DNA from: Botryllus schlosseri
Taxonomy: Eukaryota > Chordata > Ascidiacea > Stolidobranchia > Styelidae
Direction: 5' to 3'
Assembly: GCA_000444245.1 (NCBI GenBank)
Contig: ATSW01007948.1
Location: forward strand, 1 to 21,974
DNA: 21,974 nt
The notes beneath the pieces were generated by a model that was not told where the DNA came from, searched no databases, and was given only the letters and a program-made list of their open reading frames with translations. Shown piece by piece: positions 8,951-17,536 of this stretch (its first letter is position 1; every line of letters begins with the position of its first letter). A program made the translations under genes and the position numbers.

Positions 8951-9008
8951 TATTCAATTAACATAGTCAAAAATACATGTGAAGACGGCTTATTCTGCAT
9001 ATGACGCC

Positions 9009-9091
9009 AAAAAAAGGTCAACTCAATAGAAAGTAGACGCGGTAACCGGTTTTCCGAGCACACACCACCTCGGAAAATGACCTTTTTTCAG
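9009..9091. repeat. Nested inverted repeat
   Basis: AAAAAAGGTCA (about 9010-9020) pairs with TGACCTTTTTT (9078-9088). Inside, TTTTCCGAG (9050-9058) pairs with CTCGGAAAA (9069-9077) around a 10-base loop. About 80 bases downstream, GGTTTGGAACCACCG resembles the right end of a hAT element (CRGTGGTTCCAAACC reverse complemented), so this may be the interior of a degraded MITE whose left end I could not find. Confidence 0.35.
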
Positions 9092-9170
9092 TAAATTTAC
9101 CAGCGATCAAACTTGGCTGAATAATATTCCCGATTATGGGGTGATTAGTCGAAAAAGGTTTGGAACCACC

Positions 9171-9786
9171 GTTCTAACTGTTGAAAGAGTTGCCAAAGTA
9201 TGGAATATGACCAGAATACATATAAGGCAAGCACAAACCATTGTGTTTGATGCATTGTTTCAGACATTCTTCTTCAACTAAATTGCAGTCTACCATAAAA
9301 TAAGCTAACTGAGTATTTTACAGATGATTTCAAGTTGAAAAAAGTATTATTGACATTACATACCTTTGAATAATATCTTCTGGCTGAAAACTAGCTGGAA
9401 AATCTGCATTTGTTCTGGACTTGCAACCCAACGGCGCTTCTTCAATGTACGATCCAAAAATAGCCGATGTCAACCGTGCAACCAATACATGATTCCCATG
9501 AACATGATAGAAAGGTTGTGTAGAGCAAAACAGAGATGCATGTGGCCTTCATACAGCTGCATTTGAGCACAATTTTGAAAACATCTATTTTATGGCAATA
9601 TATCATCTCTGTACGGCCGTTTTTAACTGATAACGTCACAAAAGCTATAAATCGGTGACATGGTTAACACTACAGATCAAGTAGTAAGGAGAATTGATGA
9701 AGATGACCAAAATTGCTCATAAAAGTGCTTTTATGTACTAAACCATCATTTGGATCACAAGCGTTTCCTGACAATTTTTCACATCT
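9171..9786. other. Spacer, no gene seen
   Basis: Nothing recognisable on either strand; only short open frames without protein-like composition. Confidence 0.35.
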
Positions 9787-9899
9787 GAACAACCCTAGTG
9801 CGCAGTTTTGACACGGACTCTGTGCACAAAAAAGTCAAAGTGATGACCTTTTCTTTTACGCACTGTTGTCCAGGGGACCGCGCAGAGGGAACATTGTTC
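9787..9899 (-). mobile_element. Short MITE, longer relative of the 8602 remnant
   Basis: Read on the minus strand it starts CAATGTTCCCTCTGCGCG and ends CTGCGCACTAGGGTTGTTC, matching the two ends of 8602-8637 in opposite orientation. The intervening 80 bases are CpG- and purine/pyrimidine-tract rich, without coding capacity. Target duplications were not found. Confidence 0.45.
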
Positions 9900-10479
9900 G
9901 AAAGTGAAACAAAATACCTTAGATTGACAAATTTGTGTAAATGCAGTGGTTATCGTGTTGAACTTTATCAATTTAAGTAAAATCATTCATTGTAATGTTT
10001 TTTCCTTACTGAATTTCTTTGTATTTAAATCATGGCGATTTCATGGCGGCATGACACTTGAAAATGAAGCATTGTTAAATTCGTGTAAATGCAATCTATA
10101 CCTTGTTCAATAATGAGTGTAGTCGAAAATTTTAAATGTTCGTTTTTTGAATTTTTTGTTAAATTCGTGCTGTTTTCCTTTTTGGCAGAATATTTTAAAA
10201 ATTGATCATCTATAATGCATTTTCATGAAAAACATAACTTAGACGTGAATGAAATGGAGCAATTCATGAATACGGCGACAAATCTAAGCTGGATGTGGAA
10301 CTAAAGGCGGAATTGAAATGCTGTTAAAAGCAGCAAGGGTGTTGGAAATGGATGGAAATGAAGTTACTCCGTATGTTTCCTATGTTAATGTGATGCATTT
10401 TCCCCACAATATTTCTAAAGAGTCCAAAGGGACTGAGTTTGCTTATAATCAGAAATGCATCTACTGCATGACCACTACC
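9900..10479. other. AT-rich spacer, no gene seen
   Basis: No coding, RNA or clear repeat signal. The stretch TTTGTGTAAATGCA near 9930 recurs as TTCGTGTAAATGCA near 10080, but too little is shared to call a repeat. Confidence 0.35.
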
Positions 10480-10592
10480 TTCAAGTCACAAGTCATCTTG
10501 ATTCAATGCATATTTTGACTTGAATCAAGTCAAGTCTCTTGATTTCTGGAGGTGACTCGAGTCATGTCAAGTCACGAGTCAAGTTGCCTTTG
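10480..10592. repeat. Degenerate GACTCGAGTCA-type repeat
   Basis: Clustered CAAGTCACAAGTCATC, GACTTGAATCAAGTCAAGTC and GACTCGAGTCATGTCAAGTC, ending in TTTGCAAAGT, which also occurs beside the 12190 cluster. The internal vocabulary is the same as in 1316-1919 and 4125-4316, but no inverted ends or target duplication can be recognised. Confidence 0.5.
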
Positions 10593-11033
10593 CAAAGTAT
10601 GAGGCATGATCATGTCGTTGGATTTTTCTAGCTGTTTGAGTGACCATTGCTTTTGAATCGACAAACGTATATAGAGTAAAATATACTCGCAAAGAGGTTT
10701 TGTATCGCCCACGCAAACATAGAACTACTAAGCTACGTAAGCGCCTGTATAGAATCAGTCCATAATTATCAGCCAAAATAGAGAATAGATCACGAAACCT
10801 AAGAAAGTTTAAACGAATTGATGTGATGTGATGCAACACACTGACCACCTACACATCAATGAGACCCAATTGATGCCGGAGCCAATTGTTGACAAGTAAT
10901 ATAAGCGTATGAACTATTTTCGAATTCGATTTATATCATAGAATAGGTTTGGTTAAGATGACCACTAAGCACTGAGAATTCTTAGCAGTCTATAGAACCA
11001 CAATAAATACTTTGCTATTAGATATCTTTACTA
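10593..11033. other. Spacer, no gene seen
   Basis: No convincing coding frame or repeat; a very short GTGAT triplication near 10820 only. Confidence 0.35.
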
Positions 11034-11927
11034 CTACCGTAATTTTCCATATATAATCCGCAAAATTTCCACGATTTCTTGCCCTAAAATCGGGGGGTGC
11101 GTATTATACATGGGAACAACACGCTTGAAAAAAATCTCCCTCTATAAAAAAACGGGAAATCACACCTTTCTTCATGTTCATTTCCAATCGCGCATCACTT
11201 TCAGCCATGTGCGCAGTTATTTGTATTATCAGAGTAACGCGCTAACAATTAGCAAAAAGCGTGTTGCCAATTGACGAGAGTCGTCTGCACAGCACGCAAT
11301 CTGCTGCTGAGTTGGTTTGCCGTTTGCAAGCGACCGAAATTAGGTCATTCATTGATTGATTGCTGAACGCGCGTGCGGCAATTAATCGCTAATTCATCGA
11401 CAGGCCATGTGCGCAAAAGTTTATCGCTTGCATAATCAGTCGCACCTCCAACAGGCGTGGTGTGCACGACATAACCGTTGGCCTGAGCAATAGCATCTGA
11501 CCTCGTGCGCAAGATATCGGGTCGCCAGCCTCGCAGGCTTTGGCTGCTATCTACTATCGTATAGAGGCAATATCGTTACTTGTATAATGATTAGCAATCG
11601 CATCTGTAATAGGCCTCGTGCGTAAAACGTCGTGTCGCTGGCCTGAACTATCGCGTCGCCAGCCTCGCAGGCTTTGGCTGCTCTCTACTATCATTTAGAG
11701 ACAATGCCGTTAATTGCATAATGATTAGCGATGGTTATGTCATGATTGTTCGACAGTAGTGACATCGCAAATCAGAACACCATCTTGTACTAAAACACAG
11801 CTATTCATGTACTGCGAATGCAGGGTGCGTACTATACATAGGTACAGGATTTTTCCCAGAATTTGCATGCCATTTTTAGGGTGCGTATTATACATGGGGG
11901 CGTACTATACTTGGAAAATTACGGTAG
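11034..11927. mobile_element. 894-bp non-autonomous DNA element with perfect 15-bp inverted ends
   Basis: CTACCGTAATTTTCC (11034-11048) is repeated exactly, inverted, at 11913-11927. Outside it, TTTACTA (11027-11033) and TTTACGA (11928-11934) form a 6-of-7 direct repeat. Alternatively the outermost TA pairs inside the 15-mer are a TA duplication, which would suit a Tc1/mariner- or pogo-like element. GGGTGCGTATTATACATGGG recurs near both ends (about 11095 and 11879). The interior has a 134-bp spaced repeat (11521 and 11655) and a block resembling the interior of the 2053-3400 element. No transposase frame. Confidence 0.75.
11521..11735. repeat. Internal tandem repeat, 134-bp spacing
   Basis: GTCGCCAGCCTCGCAGGCTT at 11521 recurs exactly at 11655. 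Each copy is followed by TGGCTGCT, a TCTACTATC stretch, and then a diverged TAGAG..AAT..CGTTA..TATAATGATTAGC. The units lie within the 11034-11927 element. Confidence 0.75.
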
Positions 11928-12114
11928 TTTACGAAAATGTAAGCTCTGGTCACTGCGCTTGAGGTTTAGTTATTTGTAGTATAAGAATGGAGGTTCAATG
12001 AAACAGGCAATCATTCAATGATTGGTTGCCCAGCACATCATGAACAATTCTTTTCGTATTCATATGCCAGATACAGCGATTTTTATCGACACTGATTACT
12101 TGGATAACTTGAGA

Positions 12115-12250
12115 TTGACTCGTGAATTTTGCTCCGAGCCACGAGTCCACATTTCCACATTTCTGGAACGCCAAGTCAAGTCATTTTTGCAAAGTGACTC
12201 GAGTCAAGTTAAATCATACGAAAATGTTGACTCGAGTCATCCCAACACTG
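12115..12250. repeat. GACTCGAGTCA-type hAT-like fragment
   Basis: The right end, reverse complemented, reads CAGTGTTGGGATGACTCGAG, a hAT-style terminus. Inside are CAAGTCAAGTCA, GACTCGAGTCAAGTT and GACTCGAGTCAT. A matching left end and an 8-bp duplication (GTACTGAC expected) are absent, so the copy is truncated. Confidence 0.5.
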
Positions 12251-12310
12251 GTACTGACTGCAATTTCCAATTGCTCATGTATCAGTAGGTGCTACATTTA
12301 GTACTGTGTT

Positions 12311-12766
12311 TAGTACTGTGCAAAATGATTCGATTACTCGAATCTAAATCGTGTATAAATTCTAATGATTCGAGTCGAGTAGTGGAAGAGGATTTTTCGA
12401 GTACTGAAATGATATACTCCTTGCAACTTATAGTTAATTGATCAACTAGAATTATAGTTTCAATACTCTTACACTGTGGAAGCCTAGAAATCTCGCATAT
12501 TAATGGAAATGACATATATCATGCCATGATCAACCAACAGGATTGTCATAAATTGCAATGGAATAGTTATTGTCGAAAAATGCCAAATTATCTGTAGTGT
12601 GATAGAACTGGCATTTAATCTTTGGGTCACATAAAAAAGGCGCATTCTGACTTTTCACGTCATCCATACTGTTATGTTGACATAATGAGTATTACTTGAC
12701 TCGGCTTGAAGATTAATACTCGAATCTTAATCGACTCACTCAGGTTCTTGATTTTGCTCAGCTCTA
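12311..12766. mobile_element. Probable hAT-like element with ACTCGAATC arrays
   Basis: The left end, TAGTACTGTGCAAAAT, and the right end, reverse complemented, TAGAGCTGAGCAAAAT, match at 13 of 16 bases. ACTCGAATCTAAATCG lies inside the left end and, inverted, ACTCGAATCTTAATCG inside the right. CAGAGCTGNGCAAA-type ends suit a hAT MITE, here with the first base altered. No clear target duplication. A 12-base direct duplication, TTTAGTACTGTG (12297-12308 and 12309-12320), sits at the left border. Confidence 0.5.
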
Positions 12767-13322
12767 ATTACAATATTACTGATACTGATATCAGCTTCGA
12801 ATGTGCTATTAAAACTAAAAATGTCACAATGTGAATAGATCAACCAATCATCACTGTTATATAATCCATATATGTGTTAAATTTTTCTTGACAATATCAA
12901 AGACCATTAGCCCACAATTGACAGAGTGGCAATATTTAGTTACCGCCTTGAAAAGCGTCAAAGTAGAATTGTAGGTATGATAAAACTCTAGTTTCGTTGT
13001 ATTTGTGAATTGAAATGTTGATCCTGAATATCAAATGGAAACATTTTTAGGAGTACTTGCATTGCTGCTAGTTACATATACACAATTCATCAGAATTGTT
13101 CAGTCATAATTGTTATCGAACTTTTGTATAGTTTCATTATTTAGCTGATGACTAGTAATATGACGCTCTTGAAATTTATGCATGATGAATTAAGCTTTAA
13201 TAGCATCATAGGTCAGTAAGTAAAATTTTTGTCTTGTTCGTATTACTGATGGTGTACTTCATCTTCATTTTAAAGAGATCACTCAACTTTTGATACTAGG
13301 ACTAGCTTATTCATAGGTCATT
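12767..13322. other. Spacer upstream of gene 3, no gene seen
   Basis: AT-rich, no coding frame. TTATTCATAG at about 13306-13315, seven bases before the gene 3 ATG, could be a splice acceptor (cis or spliced-leader), which would fit a short 5' UTR. No core promoter element can be named with confidence. Confidence 0.35.
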
Positions 13323-14981
13323 ATGTCTAAGGAGGAAACAGTTTTGGGAACAGATGAGATAGACCACTTTAAAAGTATCATGATGAAACTCGATTCAATG
13401 AGGAAAGAAAACAGACATTGTGACCTCAAAATCAATGTAGAAGGGAAGGTGCTCCACGTACACAAAGATGTTCTCTGCGCATCATCAAATTACTTTGATG
13501 CAATGTTCTCTCATGATACTCTGGAGAAACTCGAAGGCATTGTTACTATGAAAAATGTCGAATTTACTGCATTCCAAAAATGCATCGACTTCATATACAC
13601 TGGAAAGCTGTCAATATCATTTGATCAGTGTTTTGCAGTTTTACTCTGCGCCAGTGTTATGCAGTTGGATAAAGTTTGCGATGAAGTCGACCGTTTCCTT
13701 GAATACTGTTTAAACGGACAAAATATCTTTCAAATACATGCGATTGCTGAAAAATTCTCACTGACATTTCTGGAAAAGTCATGTGAGAAATTTGCTATCG
13801 ATAATATTGTTGCCATATCAAAGCTTGATGAATTNAACATGATGGATATTGGATTTTTGATACGTCTCATATCTACAAATGCAACGTCCGAAGACATAAA
13901 GCTTGCCTGCGCTCTTCAATGGGTGAATGCTGATTTAGATAACCGACTTGTACATCTGGAGAAGCTCTTGGAATGTCTTAATGCTTTGGATATCACTCCT
14001 GGATATTGCAGGCTCCTTATGAAAGAAGAGCAACTCTGCCGTACCTCTAATAACCTGGTGAAATTTTTATTCATGACCCCTGACACTGAAAGGAGGACAA
14101 GCTCTGGACCTTTGGAGATTCCTTCTCTTCTAAATAATGTTCCTAGCTCAATCATTCTAATCGATACCATCGCGCTATCCGTGAATACATACTTTCCATC
14201 AAACGGAAAATGTTTCTGCGTTGCGGATTATGAGTCGTGCATGAATGATGCATATTTCACCTGCTGCGCAACGAAAAATACCTTGTACGTTATCACAACG
14301 CAAAAAGAAGTGGTGTACCTTGATTTAGACAGTTTCTACAGTTGGTTGGAACTTCCATCTACAATTCACAATCACGGCCAATATCTGCAATGCGACATTG
14401 TCGACGATCACATTTACGTTGGAGGGCAGAACTTCTTGGAAAGGTTGAATTTAGTGGAAGGCGAAGCTTGGCAGGAGATTGATCTTGGAGGAAATATATG
14501 CAATAAATCGGGACTTGTGAGATATCAAGATAGCTTGGTTTTGGTTGGCGGGGAAGAAGAAGGCGAGCGCATTGCCGATGTGAAAGCCTTTTCTGGTTCT
14601 CAATGGTACACAATGGATTCCATGAATTTTGGCAGGGTTATGCCGTCGGTTGTAGTCCTTGACACAATGTCATTGTTTGTTTGTGGAGGTTCATTGTTAG
14701 ACAATCTGGAAGTATACGATACCAACACAAAGCATTGGACTATTATTTCATGTACGAATATGCCACGCTCTCCGTTCCTCTTGTGCACTATTGATAGCCG
14801 GCTGTTTGCCGTCGAATGCCACCCGCAGCCTTTCCTCTTCAAGGTGTTCGACAAATACAAAGGATCGTGGAGGAACTGTAAGCATCGACCTTGCCCCAAA
14901 CTCAAAGTTTACCCGGGTCAAAAGGTAACATCCTGTACTGGAAAGAGAGTAAGTCGCTATTGGAGTGATGAGAGTGGCTAG
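13323..14981 (+). CDS. Gene 3: BTB-BACK-Kelch (KLHL-type) protein, type A
   Basis: Complete 552-residue single-exon frame starting at an ATG with A at -3. BTB spans about residues 19-125 (HCDLKINVEGKVLHVHK, NYFDAMFSHDTLEK, LLCASVMQL), BACK about 129-245 (LACALQWVNADLDNR..HLEKLL, ITPGYCRLLMKEE) and Kelch about 272-512. The clear double-glycine blades are IYVGG (364-368), VLVGG (406-410) and LFVCGG (451-456), with W at 383, 428 and 472; blades before and after lack the GG. Family role: dimeric Cullin-3 adaptor with a substrate-binding propeller; target unknown. The basic tail SCTGKRVSRYWSDESG follows the last blade. One N (13835) blurs residue 171, which is Phe in the relatives. Gene 5 is a broken near-copy of residues 124 onward, and their 3' flanks match too. 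Confidence 0.95.
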   Translation: MSKEETVLGTDEIDHFKSIMMKLDSMRKENRHCDLKINVEGKVLHVHKDVLCASSNYFDAMFSHDTLEKLEGIVTMKNVEFTAFQKCIDFIYTGKLSISFDQCFAVLLCASVMQLDKVCDEVDRFLEYCLNGQNIFQIHAIAEKFSLTFLEKSCEKFAIDNIVAISKLDEXNMMDIGFLIRLISTNATSEDIKLACALQWVNADLDNRLVHLEKLLECLNALDITPGYCRLLMKEEQLCRTSNNLVKFLFMTPDTERRTSSGPLEIPSLLNNVPSSIILIDTIALSVNTYFPSNGKCFCVADYESCMNDAYFTCCATKNTLYVITTQKEVVYLDLDSFYSWLELPSTIHNHGQYLQCDIVDDHIYVGGQNFLERLNLVEGEAWQEIDLGGNICNKSGLVRYQDSLVLVGGEEEGERIADVKAFSGSQWYTMDSMNFGRVMPSVVVLDTMSLFVCGGSLLDNLEVYDTNTKHWTIISCTNMPRSPFLLCTIDSRLFAVECHPQPFLFKVFDKYKGSWRNCKHRPCPKLKVYPGQKVTSCTGKRVSRYWSDESG

Positions 14982-15541
14982 ATTTTGTTTGATGATTGCA
15001 AATGGAGTTTCACACATGTGTAACATATAGCCTGCTATGGGAGGTGGTGTTCATAATGGTTGTTCAAAAATGCTGCGTTGTAATATCTCATTCTATAGAT
15101 TATTGATAAAAAAACATCAATGGGCCAGCAAGAAACTCGCAGCAAAGTCGTTATGTTTTCGGACTTGAATTCTGTTCANNGATTTGACGAATTGGTAGTA
15201 AAGCGTAATGGGTGGCAGTATGTTCCTTTGAAATTCATTTTGGTTTGCCACTCATATTTAACTCGTGTAAAGTTTGATCTGTGTTTCAACATGCTGATAA
15301 TTCTTTGGCCTCTTTCTCATTGTGTGTGTACAACTGTACTGTACAGGCCTCTTTTTAACATGTTCTTCTATTTTTGATACCATATTTGAACTTTGTAAGC
15401 CAGGATGGGGGTTTCACTGAATGACTCTTCCAAGTCTTTCCGCTCTTTTCATGCATTTCATTGTATTGCAATATTTGTGGAGTTTTAGATTGATCATGGT
15501 AATTGAGGGATACCTGTACTGAATCCCTTTACTTGATAACA
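14982..15541 (+). repeat. 3' flank of gene 3, duplicated behind gene 5
   Basis: Closely similar to 21384-21974, for example TTGTTCAAAA, CATTCTATAGATTATTGAT, GTAGTAAAGCGTAATGGGTG and GGCAGTATG in the same order and spacing. The shared flank shows that genes 3 and 5 arose by DNA-level duplication. The region is probably 3' UTR; open frames here differ mostly at amino-acid-changing positions between the copies, so I do not call a protein. NN at 15179-15180. Confidence 0.8.
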
Positions 15542-16484
15542 ATCATATTTACTTCTCTGCAGATTTACTAGGCATCCTTTTTACTTGTTTTATAAAATAA
15601 GGCAGACATGATGTTTGTTTATGACTGGCAACCTCATACCACCATACTGGAATGCTGCCTCGACTGACGGCCCGTTTAGAACTGCCTATGGCAGTTTCAA
15701 TCTTCACCGGCACGCATCCAATGCTGACAACTTCCTCCGCAAGCATTTAACGCAGTGTGTGTGCGTAGAATATCTTTTTATTCCCGAAATAGTAACTTGA
15801 TTGCAATTTTCCACTGATCTGCTGACGACCGATGTGCAAACATACTTAGGTGAACCCTAAAAAATGACTGATATGAGAGTTGAGCAGTCGCGGTGAAGAA
15901 CACCGTTATACTATTTCAGTGGCTTTCAGCCTTTTTATACGAGTATTGATATATCTTACGGCAGTGGTTTCCAACCGCCGGTCCGCAGTAAATTTTCTTC
16001 TGGTTCGCCAGATACTTTAAAATTAGATATATACCTTCATTTTAAGATGCAAAATGTTGAAGGCTTTTCAATTGATGAACTTAATAAATTTTAAACATGT
16101 TCAGAACTTCATGACGTAATATTAGGCCTGGAAATATGTTAGATTCAACTTGAAGTTCAAGCCGTCTCCCGTTATGACATGAGAACGACGAGTACGAGAT
16201 GACTTGCTGAACCGCGCAGTTTGCATGATCATTTGTTTTCGATTCATTCGTTTTTTGGATGACCCCGTATCACTGTTTCCAGTGTGTTTTCGTGCGGCGC
16301 ATAGCATGTTGTATATGGTGGTAGTGGAAGGTGAGCAAGTTAGCACGACCAGGTGCTTGGTCTGACTCCGAAATGCTTTTTCTCTAGATATTTTCGAAGA
16401 GAAGAATAATATTCGAGTTCGACGTGGTCGGTTAATATACGGATTTCGGCGCGAAACACTGTAATCGACTACCGGTATATAGAT
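15542..16484. other. Spacer with two hAT-like left ends, no gene seen
   Basis: CAGTGGCTTTCAGCC at 15917 and CAGTGGTTTCCAACC at 15962 both look like left termini of hAT/Charlie-type elements, the second followed by CGCCGGTCCGC and GGTTCGCCAGATACTTT. No matching right ends were found. A 122-codon minus-strand frame at 16122-16490 resembles no family I know and I do not treat it as a gene. Confidence 0.4.
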
Positions 16485-17229
16485 AACCAACCTACGGATA
16501 GATGCTTACACGTGACTAACGGTAGAGTACCCAGGTCTAGCTAATAATTGCTGGTCGCTTCATAAACCAACATTGTATGCCAGAGGTCGGACAGCATTGT
16601 GTCTTGGGTAAATTCGGACTGTAGCCTATTGCCATTGGACACCACGTCTGGGGCATCGTTTGACTTCGTTTGCCACTCGGGCATCATATCTGGGTTAGAT
16701 TCGGACNAATGTTGCCACTCGGATATCATGTCTTTGGTATGTTCGTAATATGTTGCATCACTTGTACATGTCTGCGGTGTATGACAGTATATCCGGGATA
16801 GATTCAGACTGTTGCCGCCACACTGACATGTTTGGCCTTGTTGCAACTGAGATATTATATCTGGGGTGTCTTCGCACTGTCTTCCTCCATTCGGACAATC
16901 CCTTAAACATATTGTCCGAGTGGTGGCAGAAGTTATAGTGCAAAGACATCCCAGATATGATATCTGAGCTCTAACAAAGGTTAAACATCCTGTGTCCGTA
17001 TCGCGGAACACCGTCTGAATCTACGGCAGATATACATCGTCCGAGTGCAGACGTAGTCCGGACACACCCAAGACATGATGTCCGACTGGTGCAAAGCATT
17101 ACAAACATACCAAAGACATGATATTCGAGCGGCAACACAGTCCCAATCTACCCCAGCATCTGTTTACGAAACGACCAGCAATAGGTAGCTTCATCTGAGT
17201 ACTCAACCGCATCAATCCGTAGGTTAGTT
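16485..17229. mobile_element. Foldback element with 42-bp tandem repeats in both arms
   Basis: The outer ends are inverted: 16485-16505 against 17209-17229 (19 of 21 match). A second inverted pair is 16547-16567 against 17162-17182 (19 of 21, ATTGCTGGTCG core). The centre folds through 16887-16899 and 16911-16923 (12 of 13) around 11 bases. Between the outer arms and the centre lie diverged units of about 42 bases built on GACATGATRTCCGAGTGGCA, in minus orientation in the left arm and plus orientation in the right. Weak similarity continues to about 16460 and 17243. This is the architecture of foldback transposons. No transposase is visible; no target duplication found. One N at 16707. Confidence 0.75.
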
Positions 17230-17536
17230 ATTTATAACTCGACTCTTTGCGTTTATCTGGAGAAGAGAATTTGACTGCGATTCAGCAGACTGACTACCAT
17301 AAAATAACATGAATATCATTAAGAACATTTATTTACGAACAAAACCCTCAAAATGTCAATTTGAACTACCGCAGTTGCAAAAAATGGTTTTATATATATA
17401 TTTGCTTGTTTTTCTTGATGTTCCGACTATTTTGGTAATGTTCCCGGATTGTATACTAGTATATATTGATTTGTACCTTTTCAGATCATATTCAAGCATA
17501 AACATCTTTTGCTTCTAATACTTTAACTTTTTGAAC
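17230..17536. other. Spacer upstream of gene 4
   Basis: AT-rich, with a TATATATATAT stretch near 17392 and a pyrimidine/AT-rich run ahead of the gene 4 start. No gene. Confidence 0.35.

Noticed and set aside
10579-10848. 89-codon minus-strand frame
   Set aside because: It overlaps the end of a GACTCGAGTCA repeat and shows no domain or coding character.
15120-15377. An 85-codon frame after gene 3 with a recognisable counterpart after gene 5 (21650-21961)
   Set aside because: The two copies differ mostly by amino-acid-changing substitutions and the second has a stop just upstream. Similarity is explained by duplicated 3' flank, not by protein conservation.
16122-16490. A 122-codon minus-strand frame
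   Set aside because: No recognised domain and basic, low-complexity composition; it lies in transposon-rich sequence.
16541-17011. A 156-codon minus-strand frame with repeated DMxSEWQ pattern
   Set aside because: It lies in the foldback element; the repetition comes from 42-bp DNA units, and the pattern inverts halfway. No start context or homology supports a protein.
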